Shown: positions 56,833 to 63,826 of the stretch, piece by piece | Layout: each line of letters opens with the position of its first letter | How positions within the stretch are numbered: the first letter of the stretch is position 1 | DNA from: Microbacterium galbinum | Lineage (GTDB): Bacteria > Actinomycetota > Actinomycetes > Actinomycetales > Microbacteriaceae | Assembly: GCF_023101185.1 (NCBI RefSeq) | Contig: NZ_CP078077.1 | Location: forward strand, 1,455,630 to 1,519,629 | Direction: 5' to 3' | DNA length: 64,000 bases | Position numbers and translations under genes: made by a program | The notes under the pieces: model-generated | Seen by the model: only the letters and a program-made list of their open reading frames with translations | Told to the model about the DNA's origin: nothing | Database searches by the model: none

Positions 56833-57150
56833 GCGAGCGAAGCGAGACGAAGGGCCGCCCCGTGATGCTTCGACGGGCTCAGCGCCCAGGGCTGGGTGTC
56901 TTGCCTCCACGGGTTCCTGAGTCCAACGGGGTCCCTGAGTCCCACTGGGTCCCTGAGTCCAACTGGGTCCCTGAGCTTGTCGAAGGGTCCCGCCCCGTGA
57001 TGCTTCGACGGGCTCAGCAACCCAGGGCTGGGTGTCTTGCCTCCACGGGGTTCCTGAGTCCAACGGGATCCCTGAGTACACCTGGGTCCCTGAGCTTGTC
57101 GAAGGGCCCCGCCCCGTGATGCTTCGACGGGCTCAGCGACCCAGGTCGGG
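56826..57150. repeat. Compound array of repeat families A and B
   Basis: It begins with family B (CTGAGCGAGCGAAGCGAGAC). It is followed by two direct units of roughly 120-135 bases, each with a forward A core (GCTTCGACGGGCTCAGC), several short CCTGAGTCCAAC/GGGTCCCTGAG units and a reverse core (TGAGCTTGTCGAAGG). A third partial unit ends at about 57150. The whole gap between the convergent genes is filled by repeats. Confidence 0.88.
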
Positions 57151-57164
57151 GAGGCTGGTCCTGC

Positions 57165-57521
57165 CTACGCCTTGAGCATCGAGGCCCGTGCGATGAGCCC
57201 GTCGACGACGTCGAAGGTCGCGATGGTCTCGGTCGCGACACCCGCGTTGACGACCTGCTCCTGTGCGACGACCCACCGGTCGCCGAAGAGCACGGTCTGC
57301 TCGATCACGCACGACAGCTCGGGGTTCTGCAGCCGCGGCTCGTAGAAGGCGCGGATCGCGGCGCCGCCGACGATCGGCTCGGGTGCGACGCCGGTGATGA
57401 TGGCATCCGGCGCGTACGTCGCGACGAAGGCGTCGAGGTCGTGCGCGTTGAACGCGTCGAGCTGGTCCTGCACGGTCTGCTCTGCGGACCGGGAGTGGAT
57501 GCTGTCAGTCAATGCGAACAC
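57165..57521 (-). CDS. SnoaL-like (NTF2 fold) small protein
   Basis: A 118-residue cytosolic protein with the NTF2-like fold used by SnoaL cyclases, ketosteroid isomerases and many proteins without known activity. The start helix is TVQDQLDAFNAHDLDAFVATYAPDAIITG, followed by GGAAIRAFYEPRL and strands with FGDRWVVAQEQVVNAG. The start is uncertain: GTG 57521 overlaps the upstream SDR gene by 17 bases, and a TTG further in is possible. It is coupled to that SDR gene. It may handle a ring-containing intermediate, but this is a guess. Confidence 0.78.
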   Translation of the reverse strand: MFALTDSIHSRSAEQTVQDQLDAFNAHDLDAFVATYAPDAIITGVAPEPIVGGAAIRAFYEPRLQNPELSCVIEQTVLFGDRWVVAQEQVVNAGVATETIATFDVVDGLIARASMLKA

Positions 57522-58254
57522 CCCCGTTGACGTCGTACGTGGCCCCGGTGATGAAACCCGCCCGCGGCGAGGCGAGTGAGGCGATGATCCAGGCGACGTC
57601 GGCCGGCTGTCCGAACGCCCCGAGCGGGATCGATGCCTCGAGCTTCGCGCGTCTCTCGCCCTGCAGCTGATCGGTGATCGCACTGGACACGGGCCCCGGG
57701 GTGACGGCGTTGACGCGAATCCCCTCCGGCGCCAGGTGGCGGGCGAAGCTGCGGGTCAACGCCAGGATCGCGCCCTTGCTCGCGGCGTAGTGCAGTCCGG
57801 TCTGCAGGGCGCCCACCTGTCCGGCGATCGACGACAGGTTGATGACGCTGCGATCGCCCGCGGCGGCGCGCAGCAGCGGTAGCGATCCACGCGTCAGCAG
57901 GAACGTGCCGCGCACGTTCGTCTCGAGCACGCCGTCCCACTCCTCGATGTCGATCTCGTCATAGGGCGTGTAGGGGCACACGCCGCCGTTGTTCACGAGC
58001 ACGTGCAGTTCGCCCCAGGCATCCGCGATCTCCGCGACCAATGCATCGATCGAGGCGGGGTCGCGCAGGTCGAGTCGCGAGACCCGCACATCGGACGCGC
58101 CGGCCGCGCGGCAGTCCTCGGCGACACGGGCGGCCTCGGCCTCGCGCCCGGTGTAGGTGAGCCAGACGTCGAGCCCCTCGCGGGCGAGTTCGAGGGCGGC
58201 GGCCGTCCCGATGCCGGAGCTGGCCCCGGTGATGAGTGCGCGGCGAGTGTCCAT
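57505..58254 (-). CDS. SDR family oxidoreductase
   Basis: A 249-residue classical SDR. It shows ITGASSGIGTAAALELA, LVNNGGVCPYTPYDEI (NNGG for NNAG), Ser in INLSSIAGQVG and the catalytic YAASK. The C-terminus ITGATYDVNGGVRID is typical. Its start is preceded by GCTATAGC, part of the palindrome seen before the ceramidase-like operon and before the dehydrogenase at 62549, so it probably belongs to the same regulon. The downstream SnoaL-like gene overlaps it. Confidence 0.9.
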   Translation of the reverse strand: MDTRRALITGASSGIGTAAALELAREGLDVWLTYTGREAEAARVAEDCRAAGASDVRVSRLDLRDPASIDALVAEIADAWGELHVLVNNGGVCPYTPYDEIDIEEWDGVLETNVRGTFLLTRGSLPLLRAAAGDRSVINLSSIAGQVGALQTGLHYAASKGAILALTRSFARHLAPEGIRVNAVTPGPVSSAITDQLQGERRAKLEASIPLGAFGQPADVAWIIASLASPRAGFITGATYDVNGGVRID

Positions 58255-58262
58255 CCCTAAAC

Positions 58263-58270
58263 GCTATAGC
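58263..58270. promoter_or_regulatory. Half-conserved GntR site GCTATAGC
   Basis: CGCTATAGCAA lies nine bases before the SDR start codon. On the minus strand TATAGC is placed where a leaderless -10 box would be. The core matches TGCTATAGCA at 62531-62540 except at one edge. Confidence 0.5.
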
Positions 58271-58355
58271 AAATAACGGGGCCCGCCAACCATCCCGAGC
58301 ATCCCCTCGTCCCCTCGCGCACTCGCCCACTCGCGCACACGTCCACTCACGCACT

Positions 58356-58409
58356 GATCGGTGCGAAATGCCGGTTCTGAGCGCTCAGAACCGGCATTTG
58401 GCACCGATC
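58356..58409. repeat. 54-base near-perfect palindrome
   Basis: GATCGGTGC, AATGCCGGTTCTGAGC and their complements form a 27-base stem with a single G-G mismatch and no loop. It lies between two genes on the same strand, after the end of the amidohydrolase gene. Confidence 0.85.
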
Positions 58410-58420
58410 GATGCACTCTG

Positions 58421-58484
58421 GACGGATGCCGCGCCCGACGGATGCCGCGCCCGACGGATGCCGCACCCGACGGATGCCGCGCCC
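58421..58484. repeat. Four tandem 16-base units GACGGATGCCGCGCCC
   Basis: Units start at 58421, 58437, 58453 and 58469; the third has one change (GCACCC). The array ends at the base before the stop codon of the amidohydrolase gene. Confidence 0.9.
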
Positions 58485-60116
58485 TCAGCGCTCGAAGACG
58501 ACCTCGCCGCCCACGACGGTCGTGGTCACGTACTGCTCGGCGATGCGCTCGGGTTCGATCTCGTACAGGTCGTCGCTGAGGGCGATGAAGTCGGCCAGCA
58601 TCCCGATCTTCAGCGTGCCGGTCGCATGCTCCTGGCCGACCGCGTACGCCGACCCGTACGTGTAGGCGCGAACGGCCTCGTCGACCGTCACGCGCTCGCG
58701 CTCGCCCAGCACCTCGCCGCCGCTCGTGCGCCGCAGCACCATGTCGCGGATCGACACGAGAGGGTTGGCGTCGGAGATGGGCGAATCGGTCGAACCGTTC
58801 AGCACGATGCCGGCATCCGCCAGCGACTTCACGCGGTAGATGTCGTCTCGCCGGTCGGCGGCCACCGCCGCGGCCATGCCGTCACCGAAGTCCGACACGA
58901 ACACGCCCTGCGGCACGGGGATGACACCCAGTCGCGCAGCGCGGGCGATGTCGTCGTCGCTCGCGAGGGCGAAGTGCTCGATGCGGTGCCGTACGTCGGG
59001 GCGCGGAGCGATGCTCTGCGCGTGCTCGATCGCGTCGAGCACGTGCGTGATCGCCCGGTCGCCGATCGCGTGGGTCGCGACCGTCCACCCGGCCCGGTGC
59101 GCGCCGACGATGTAGTCGCGCAGCGCCTCGGGCTCGTGCAGCAGCACGCCGAAGTTGTCGGCCTCGCCGTGGAAGCAGGCGTGCATGGCGGCCGAGCGTC
59201 CGATGAACGATCCGTCGGCGACGATCTTCACCGGTCCGACGCGCAGCATGTCGTCGCCGAGACCGGTGCGGATGCCGAGGTCGAGGCCGAGCACGTCCTT
59301 GTCGGGGAGGTCGGCGAAGGGGTGCAGCACCGTGATGTACGGCATGAGCGTGGTGCGTACCCGCAGCTGCCGCTGCTCGACCGCCGACTGGTAGGCGTGG
59401 TAGTCGAGCGGACTGTTGCCCACCATTCGGATCTCGCCGATCCCCGGCTCGGTGACCGAGGTGAGTCCGTAGCTCAGGGCCTGATCGCTCGCGAGCCCCA
59501 GGTTGCGCTGCACCTCGTCGAGGCTCATCGGCCGTACGAGCGCGAAGATCGGGGCCATCGCCGACTCCTGCAGCAGGCCCTGCGGCCGCCCGTCGGCGTC
59601 GCGGGGGATGCCGCCGCCCGCGATCTCGGGGAACCCCTCGCGTCCGGTGTACCCCGCGAGCTCGAAAGCCTTCGTGTTCGCGACCATCATGTGCCCCGAG
59701 ACGTGCTCGAGGATCACGGGCCGCCCGCCCGCGACCCGGTCGAGCCCCTCGGCCGTCGGATGCGCCTCGAGGAAGTTCTGATCGTAGCCGGAACCCCGCA
59801 CCCAGGCATCCGACGCCAGCCCCTCGGCGTGCACGCGCACCGCCTCGTACAGCTCGTCGAGCGAGTTCACCGCGCCGGGGCGCAGGTTCAGCGACGCGAG
59901 ACGGAAGCCCGTGAGCGAGAGGTGGTGGTGCGCGTCGTGGAACCCGGGCAGCACGGGCTGACCGCCGAGGTCGACCACCTGGTCCGCTTCGACGCCGTGC
60001 AGGTCGTCGTCGAAGCCGACGATGCGGCCGCCCAGCACGCCGATGCTGTGCGCCGCGGGACGGTCGGCATCGAGCGTGCGGATGCGGGCGTTGGTGAAGA
60101 TGGTGTCGACGCGCAT
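58485..60116 (-). CDS. Amidohydrolase family protein, YtcJ-like
   Basis: A 543-residue metal-dependent hydrolase. The N-terminal metal site is LPGFHDAHHHLSLTG (an HxHH form), VKIVADGSF holds the region of the carboxylated Lys seen in YtcJ-type enzymes, and TVATHAIGDRAITHVLDAIE plus HRIEHF provide further His ligands. The last ligand Asp is in STDSPISD. YtcJ-like proteins are deacetylases or amidases with few known substrates. There is no signal peptide. It lies 78 bases behind an MHS transporter gene on the same strand, so uptake and hydrolysis of one compound seem likely. Confidence 0.87.
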   Translation of the reverse strand: MRVDTIFTNARIRTLDADRPAAHSIGVLGGRIVGFDDDLHGVEADQVVDLGGQPVLPGFHDAHHHLSLTGFRLASLNLRPGAVNSLDELYEAVRVHAEGLASDAWVRGSGYDQNFLEAHPTAEGLDRVAGGRPVILEHVSGHMMVANTKAFELAGYTGREGFPEIAGGGIPRDADGRPQGLLQESAMAPIFALVRPMSLDEVQRNLGLASDQALSYGLTSVTEPGIGEIRMVGNSPLDYHAYQSAVEQRQLRVRTTLMPYITVLHPFADLPDKDVLGLDLGIRTGLGDDMLRVGPVKIVADGSFIGRSAAMHACFHGEADNFGVLLHEPEALRDYIVGAHRAGWTVATHAIGDRAITHVLDAIEHAQSIAPRPDVRHRIEHFALASDDDIARAARLGVIPVPQGVFVSDFGDGMAAAVAADRRDDIYRVKSLADAGIVLNGSTDSPISDANPLVSIRDMVLRRTSGGEVLGERERVTVDEAVRAYTYGSAYAVGQEHATGTLKIGMLADFIALSDDLYEIEPERIAEQYVTTTVVGGEVVFER

Positions 60117-60194
60117 GGTCTCTCTCGGTTCTCGGGGGTCGCTCGGGGGGTTGCTCGGCCGGCGGGACGGATGCCGGTCGGGCCGGGGCTGCCC

Positions 60195-61523
60195 TCAGGC
60201 CACGGATGCCGTGGCCGTGGCCGCGGTCTCGGCCTCGACCGATCGGGCGATGCGTCGCTGGAGTCCCCAGACACCGGCGATCGTGATGAGGATCATCACC
60301 GCGTAGAACACGGCCACACCCCACACGCTGCCGCCGGTCGAGTTGAGGATCCACTGGGCCACCAGCGGGGTCGATCCGCCGAAGACGGTCGCGCACAGCT
60401 GGTAGGCCAGCGAGACGCCGGAGTAGCGGATGCGGGCCGGGAACGCCGAGGCGAGCAGCGTCGCGAGCAATGCGTAATACGCGGTGCTGCCGATGATCGT
60501 GGCGTAGAGGGTGACCGTGATCCACAGAGGGGAGGCGGCCTGGATGGCGAGGAAGTACGGCACCGTGAGCACGACGCTGAGGATGAGGCCCGCGAGCATC
60601 ACCCGGGCGATGCCGAACCTCTCGGCGATCTTGGCGGCGATCGGCTGCCAGATGAACTGCAGGATCGCCATGCCGAGCAGGATGTTGAGCATGAGCTGCC
60701 GCTCGATGCCCAGGGATCCGGTGGTCCAGGCGAGCAGGAACGTGTTCGAGAAGTAGGCGTTCGAGATGCCCATGACCGACGCGAGCACGCCGAGCCCGAT
60801 CAGCAGCGGTGCGGTGCGGATCGCCACGAGCACCGGGGCGCTCACGACCTCCTTCGACTGCTTCGCCGCCTCGAAGTCGGGCGACTCCTCGACCTTCACG
60901 CGGATGACGAGGCCGACGATCACGAGGATCGCCGACACGAGGAACGGGATGCGCCAGCCCCAGGTGATGAACTGCTCGTCGGGCAGCAGGCCCACGATGA
61001 GGAACATCACGGTCGCGAGGATGGATCCGGCGGGCGAGCCCTGCTGCACCCAGGCTCCGGCGAGGCCCTTCTTCTTGGCCGTGGCGTTCTCGGTCGACAG
61101 CAGCACGGCGCCGCCCCACTCGCCGCCGACCGCGAAGCCCTGCAGGCCGCGCAGCACGACGAGCAGGATCGGCGCGAGGATGCCGATCTGGGCGTAGGTG
61201 GGCAGGAGGCCGATCAGCGTGGTGGCGGAGCCCATCAGGATGAGGGTGAGCACGAGCACGTTCTTGCGCCCGAACTTGTCGCCGAAGTGGCCGAAGACGA
61301 GTCCGCCGACCGGGCGCATCAGGAAGCCGACCCAGAAGGTGGCGAACGAGGCGAGCAGCGCGGCGCCGGGTGCGACGTCGGGGTAGAAGACGCGGCCGAA
61401 CACGAGGGCGGCGGCCGTGCCGAAGATGTAGAAGTCGTACCACTCGATCGCGGTGCCGACGAAGGCACCCACCATCGAGCGTCGTTGCCGGGCAGAACTG
61501 ATATCAGTGCGGGAAGCAGCCAT
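60195..61523 (-). CDS. MFS transporter, metabolite:H+ symporter (MHS) family
   Basis: A 442-residue permease with 12 helices. The MHS start GAFVGTAIEWYDFYIFGTAAALVF is clear, followed by FLMRPVGGLVFGHFGDKFGRKNVLV with the MFS loop motif and LQGFAVGGEWGGAVLL. The family imports shikimate, proline betaine, citrate or similar acids. I chose ATG 61523; an upstream extension to 61604 would not match the family. It is divergent from a LysR regulator and followed by the amidohydrolase gene, forming a small uptake and degradation unit. Confidence 0.9.
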   Translation of the reverse strand: MAASRTDISSARQRRSMVGAFVGTAIEWYDFYIFGTAAALVFGRVFYPDVAPGAALLASFATFWVGFLMRPVGGLVFGHFGDKFGRKNVLVLTLILMGSATTLIGLLPTYAQIGILAPILLVVLRGLQGFAVGGEWGGAVLLSTENATAKKKGLAGAWVQQGSPAGSILATVMFLIVGLLPDEQFITWGWRIPFLVSAILVIVGLVIRVKVEESPDFEAAKQSKEVVSAPVLVAIRTAPLLIGLGVLASVMGISNAYFSNTFLLAWTTGSLGIERQLMLNILLGMAILQFIWQPIAAKIAERFGIARVMLAGLILSVVLTVPYFLAIQAASPLWITVTLYATIIGSTAYYALLATLLASAFPARIRYSGVSLAYQLCATVFGGSTPLVAQWILNSTGGSVWGVAVFYAVMILITIAGVWGLQRRIARSVEAETAATATASVA

Positions 61524-61622
61524 CGGGAGGGCTCTCTGTCTCGGGGAAGGAGGGGGAAGTTCGGGTTCTGCCCATCCTGCGGTGATCACCCCATGCTCGT
61601 CCAATGAAGAAAACGGGGTGAG

Positions 61623-61635
61623 GTAAACGGTTTAC
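61623..61635. promoter_or_regulatory. Inverted repeat GTAAAC-G-GTTTAC at the LysR start
   Basis: A perfect 6-base inverted repeat ends two bases before ATG 61638, taking the place of a ribosome binding site. It may be a self-regulatory site of the LysR protein. Confidence 0.5.
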
Positions 61636-61637
61636 GT

Positions 61638-62522
61638 ATGTACGGGGAACGCGAACTCGAGGCATTCGTCGCGGTGCTCGACACCGGGTCGGTCAGTCTC
61701 GCGGCAGAACGCCTGATCAGGACGCAACCGACGGTATCGCGGCAGATCGCCTCGCTCGAGCGCCAGGTGGGAGCATCCCTGTTCCGACGGATGCCGCAGG
61801 GCATGGTCGCGACCTACGCGGGCGACCGTCTCGAACCGATGGCGCGCGACCTCGTGCGCCGGGGCCGGAGAGCGCGCGAGGTGATGAGCGGCATCGTGCT
61901 CAAGGAGCGCTCGTTCGTCGCCGCAGCCCCCGAGATGACGAGCGTGCTCGTGCTCGCGCCGTTCATCGCGGGCGGCGGACCCATCTCCGACGTCGTGGTC
62001 GCGACGCCGGTCGAGACCTACGACCGGCTGCGCTCCGGGGCGGATCTCGCGGTGACGACGAGTCCGCCGGACTCGCGGCTCAGCAGCATCCGCATCATGA
62101 ACCTGCCCCTTTACTGCCAGCTGCCGGCGTCGCATCCGCTCGCTGCCGGGGACCGCCTGGAACTGGAGGATCTGCTGGCCGGACCCTTCCTCACCTCGGG
62201 CACCGGATCGGCCGCGTGGACGCAGATCCAGCGCGCGGCCGAGAGCGAGGCGTGGTCGGTCGAGATGGCGAGTTTCGGAGCGGATGCCCCGATCATCCAG
62301 GCCCGGTCGGCCGCCGGCCACGGGCCATGCGTGGTCGTCGAGCCGCCGCGCTTCGGGTTGATCTCGAAGCCGCTGCACCACCGCGGCATCCCGATGCAGT
62401 GCGCGCTGTACGCGAGTTGGGAGCGCACGCACTACGCGCGCGACGACATCCGCGGGGTGGCCGAGCAGCTCAGCGCCTTCGCCGCCGACCACGTGCTGAG
62501 CCTGTACGACGCGGAGGACTGA
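61638..62522 (+). CDS. LysR family transcriptional regulator
   Basis: A 294-residue regulator. The N-terminal helix-turn-helix is ELEAFVAVLDTGSVSLAAERLIRTQPTVSRQIASLERQVGASLFRR (about 5-50). The C-terminal two-lobed domain of about 200 residues would bind the inducer. It is divergent from the MHS transporter gene across a 114-base region and probably activates the transporter/amidohydrolase unit. The gene ends 26 bases before a hydroxyacid dehydrogenase gene. Confidence 0.92.
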   Translation: MYGERELEAFVAVLDTGSVSLAAERLIRTQPTVSRQIASLERQVGASLFRRMPQGMVATYAGDRLEPMARDLVRRGRRAREVMSGIVLKERSFVAAAPEMTSVLVLAPFIAGGGPISDVVVATPVETYDRLRSGADLAVTTSPPDSRLSSIRIMNLPLYCQLPASHPLAAGDRLELEDLLAGPFLTSGTGSAAWTQIQRAAESEAWSVEMASFGADAPIIQARSAAGHGPCVVVEPPRFGLISKPLHHRGIPMQCALYASWERTHYARDDIRGVAEQLSAFAADHVLSLYDAED

Positions 62523-62528
62523 GTGCTA

Positions 62529-62542
62529 GATGCTATAGCATC
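62529..62542. promoter_or_regulatory. GntR-type operator GATGCTATAGCATC
   Basis: A perfect 14-base palindrome six bases before the dehydrogenase start. TATAGC within it could be the -10 box. It matches the operator at 52725-52742 (GATGCTATGGCATC) in 13 of 14 bases. Confidence 0.7.
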
Positions 62543-62548
62543 GCTCTC

Positions 62549-63517
62549 ATGACAACGCCGTTCATCCTCGTCAGCGACTGCGACCTCCCCGGAACCGTCA
62601 TCGAAGACACGCTCCGATCCGCCGGGCTCCATGCCGAACGGGCAGCGTCCCCGGCGTCCGACGACCTCGCAACTCTCGGGGCGGATGCCACAGGGCTCGT
62701 CGTGCAGTGGGCCCCGATCACGGCCGAGGTACTCGATCGGATGCCGAACCTGCGCATCATCAGCCGCGTCGGCATCGGTTACGACATGATCGACGTCGAA
62801 GCGGCCACCGCTCGCGGCATCGCGGTCGCGAACACCCCGAGCTACTGCATCGAGGAGGTCGCCGCGCACACCATCGCGATGATCATGACCCAGGCGCGCG
62901 GCCTGCCGGCCTACGACCGCGCGGTGCGCGCCGGCACCTGGAAGGCTGTGGACGCCCGGCCCCTCGCCGTGCGTCCGTCGACGACCACGGTGTCGGTGCT
63001 CGGCTTCGGCCGCATCGGATCGATCGTGGCTCGCGGGTGCCGGGCGCTCGGTTTCCGGGTGCTCGTCGCCGACCCGTACGCGCCCGCCGACGGCATCCGC
63101 TCGGCCGGGTGCGAGCCCGTCGAGATCCCGGATGCCGTGGCGCAGGCCGACATCCTCACCCTGCACGTGCCGCTCACCGAGGCGACCCGGCACCTGATCG
63201 ACGCCGAGTCGATCGCGACGATGAAGCCCGGAGCCGTGGTCGTGAACACGTGTCGCGGACCGCTCGTCGACGAGCGAGCGCTGGCCGATGCGCTGCGCTC
63301 CGGGCACTTGGGCGCGGCCGCGCTCGACGTCTTCGACGGTGAGCCGCTGGCCGACGGCTCCCCGTTGCGCGACCTCGATCAGGTGCTGCTCAGCCCGCAC
63401 GCGGCGTGGTTCTCGCCCGAGGCGCTCGCCGACCTGCCCGTGCACGCCGCCGAGAACGTGATCCGCTTCCTCGCCGGGGAATCGGTGCCGATCGTGAACC
63501 CGGCGTACGCCGGCTGA
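62549..63517 (+). CDS. D-isomer-specific 2-hydroxyacid dehydrogenase (locus copy 2)
   Basis: A 322-residue NAD(P)-dependent enzyme. The nucleotide motif is VLGFGRIGSIVARG, the catalytic Arg is in VNTCRGPLVDERAL, Glu in DVFDGEPL and His in LLSPHAAWF. RVGIGYDMIDVEAATARGIAVANTP is the typical hinge region. It has a separate start region with the GATGCTATAGCATC palindrome, so it is probably under the FCD-type GntR regulator and not under the neighbouring LysR. It would reduce or oxidise a 2-keto acid of the local pathway. Confidence 0.9.
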   Translation: MTTPFILVSDCDLPGTVIEDTLRSAGLHAERAASPASDDLATLGADATGLVVQWAPITAEVLDRMPNLRIISRVGIGYDMIDVEAATARGIAVANTPSYCIEEVAAHTIAMIMTQARGLPAYDRAVRAGTWKAVDARPLAVRPSTTTVSVLGFGRIGSIVARGCRALGFRVLVADPYAPADGIRSAGCEPVEIPDAVAQADILTLHVPLTEATRHLIDAESIATMKPGAVVVNTCRGPLVDERALADALRSGHLGAAALDVFDGEPLADGSPLRDLDQVLLSPHAAWFSPEALADLPVHAAENVIRFLAGESVPIVNPAYAG

Positions 63518-63560
63518 GCCTCGGGCCAGTTCCTCACGCGACCCCCGGGTCGCCGCGCAC

Positions 63561-63637
63561 GTTCGGGAGGAGATCTCCGCGTTGGGCGGAGGAATCCGCT
63601 GTTTTTCTCCTCCCTTGGGCGAGTTCTCCTCCCGAAC
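63561..63637. repeat. Dispersed repeat family C, copy 3
   Basis: GTTCGGGAGGAGATCTC faces GAGTTCTCCTCCCGAAC, with GTTGGGCGGAGGA and TTCTCCTCCCTTGGGCG in the middle. Confidence 0.78.
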
Positions 63638-63682
63638 GGGTGCCGAGCGGATGCCGCGCACAACGACGGGGTCGCTGGGTCA

Positions 63683-63795
63683 GGGGACCTTCGACAGGCT
63701 CAGGAACCCAGCCTCTGACTGAGTCGCTGAGCCAGCTTCTGACTGACTCGCTGAGCCAGCTTCTGACTGGGGCGCTGAGCCTGTCGAAGCGTCCC
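63683..63795. repeat. Dispersed repeat family A, expanded facing pair
   Basis: Forward core CTTCGACAGGCTCAGGAACC and reverse core GCGCTGAGCCTGTCGAAGCG enclose three direct copies of a unit of about 27 bases (GAGTCGCTGAGCCAGCTTCT). Confidence 0.87.
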
Positions 63796-63826
63796 GTCCC
63801 GAGAAACCCGGTCCCGACAGACCCGG

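Noticed and set aside
56826..57150. Direct repeats that could be taken for a CRISPR array
   Set aside because: Units are of unequal size, self-complementary and found at many other loci, with no unique spacers and no cas genes nearby.
58236..61607. An open frame of more than 1100 codons on the plus strand opposite the amidohydrolase and MHS genes
   Set aside because: It spans two genes and a spacer on the other strand and yields only His/Arg/Asp-rich sequence. It is a composition artefact.
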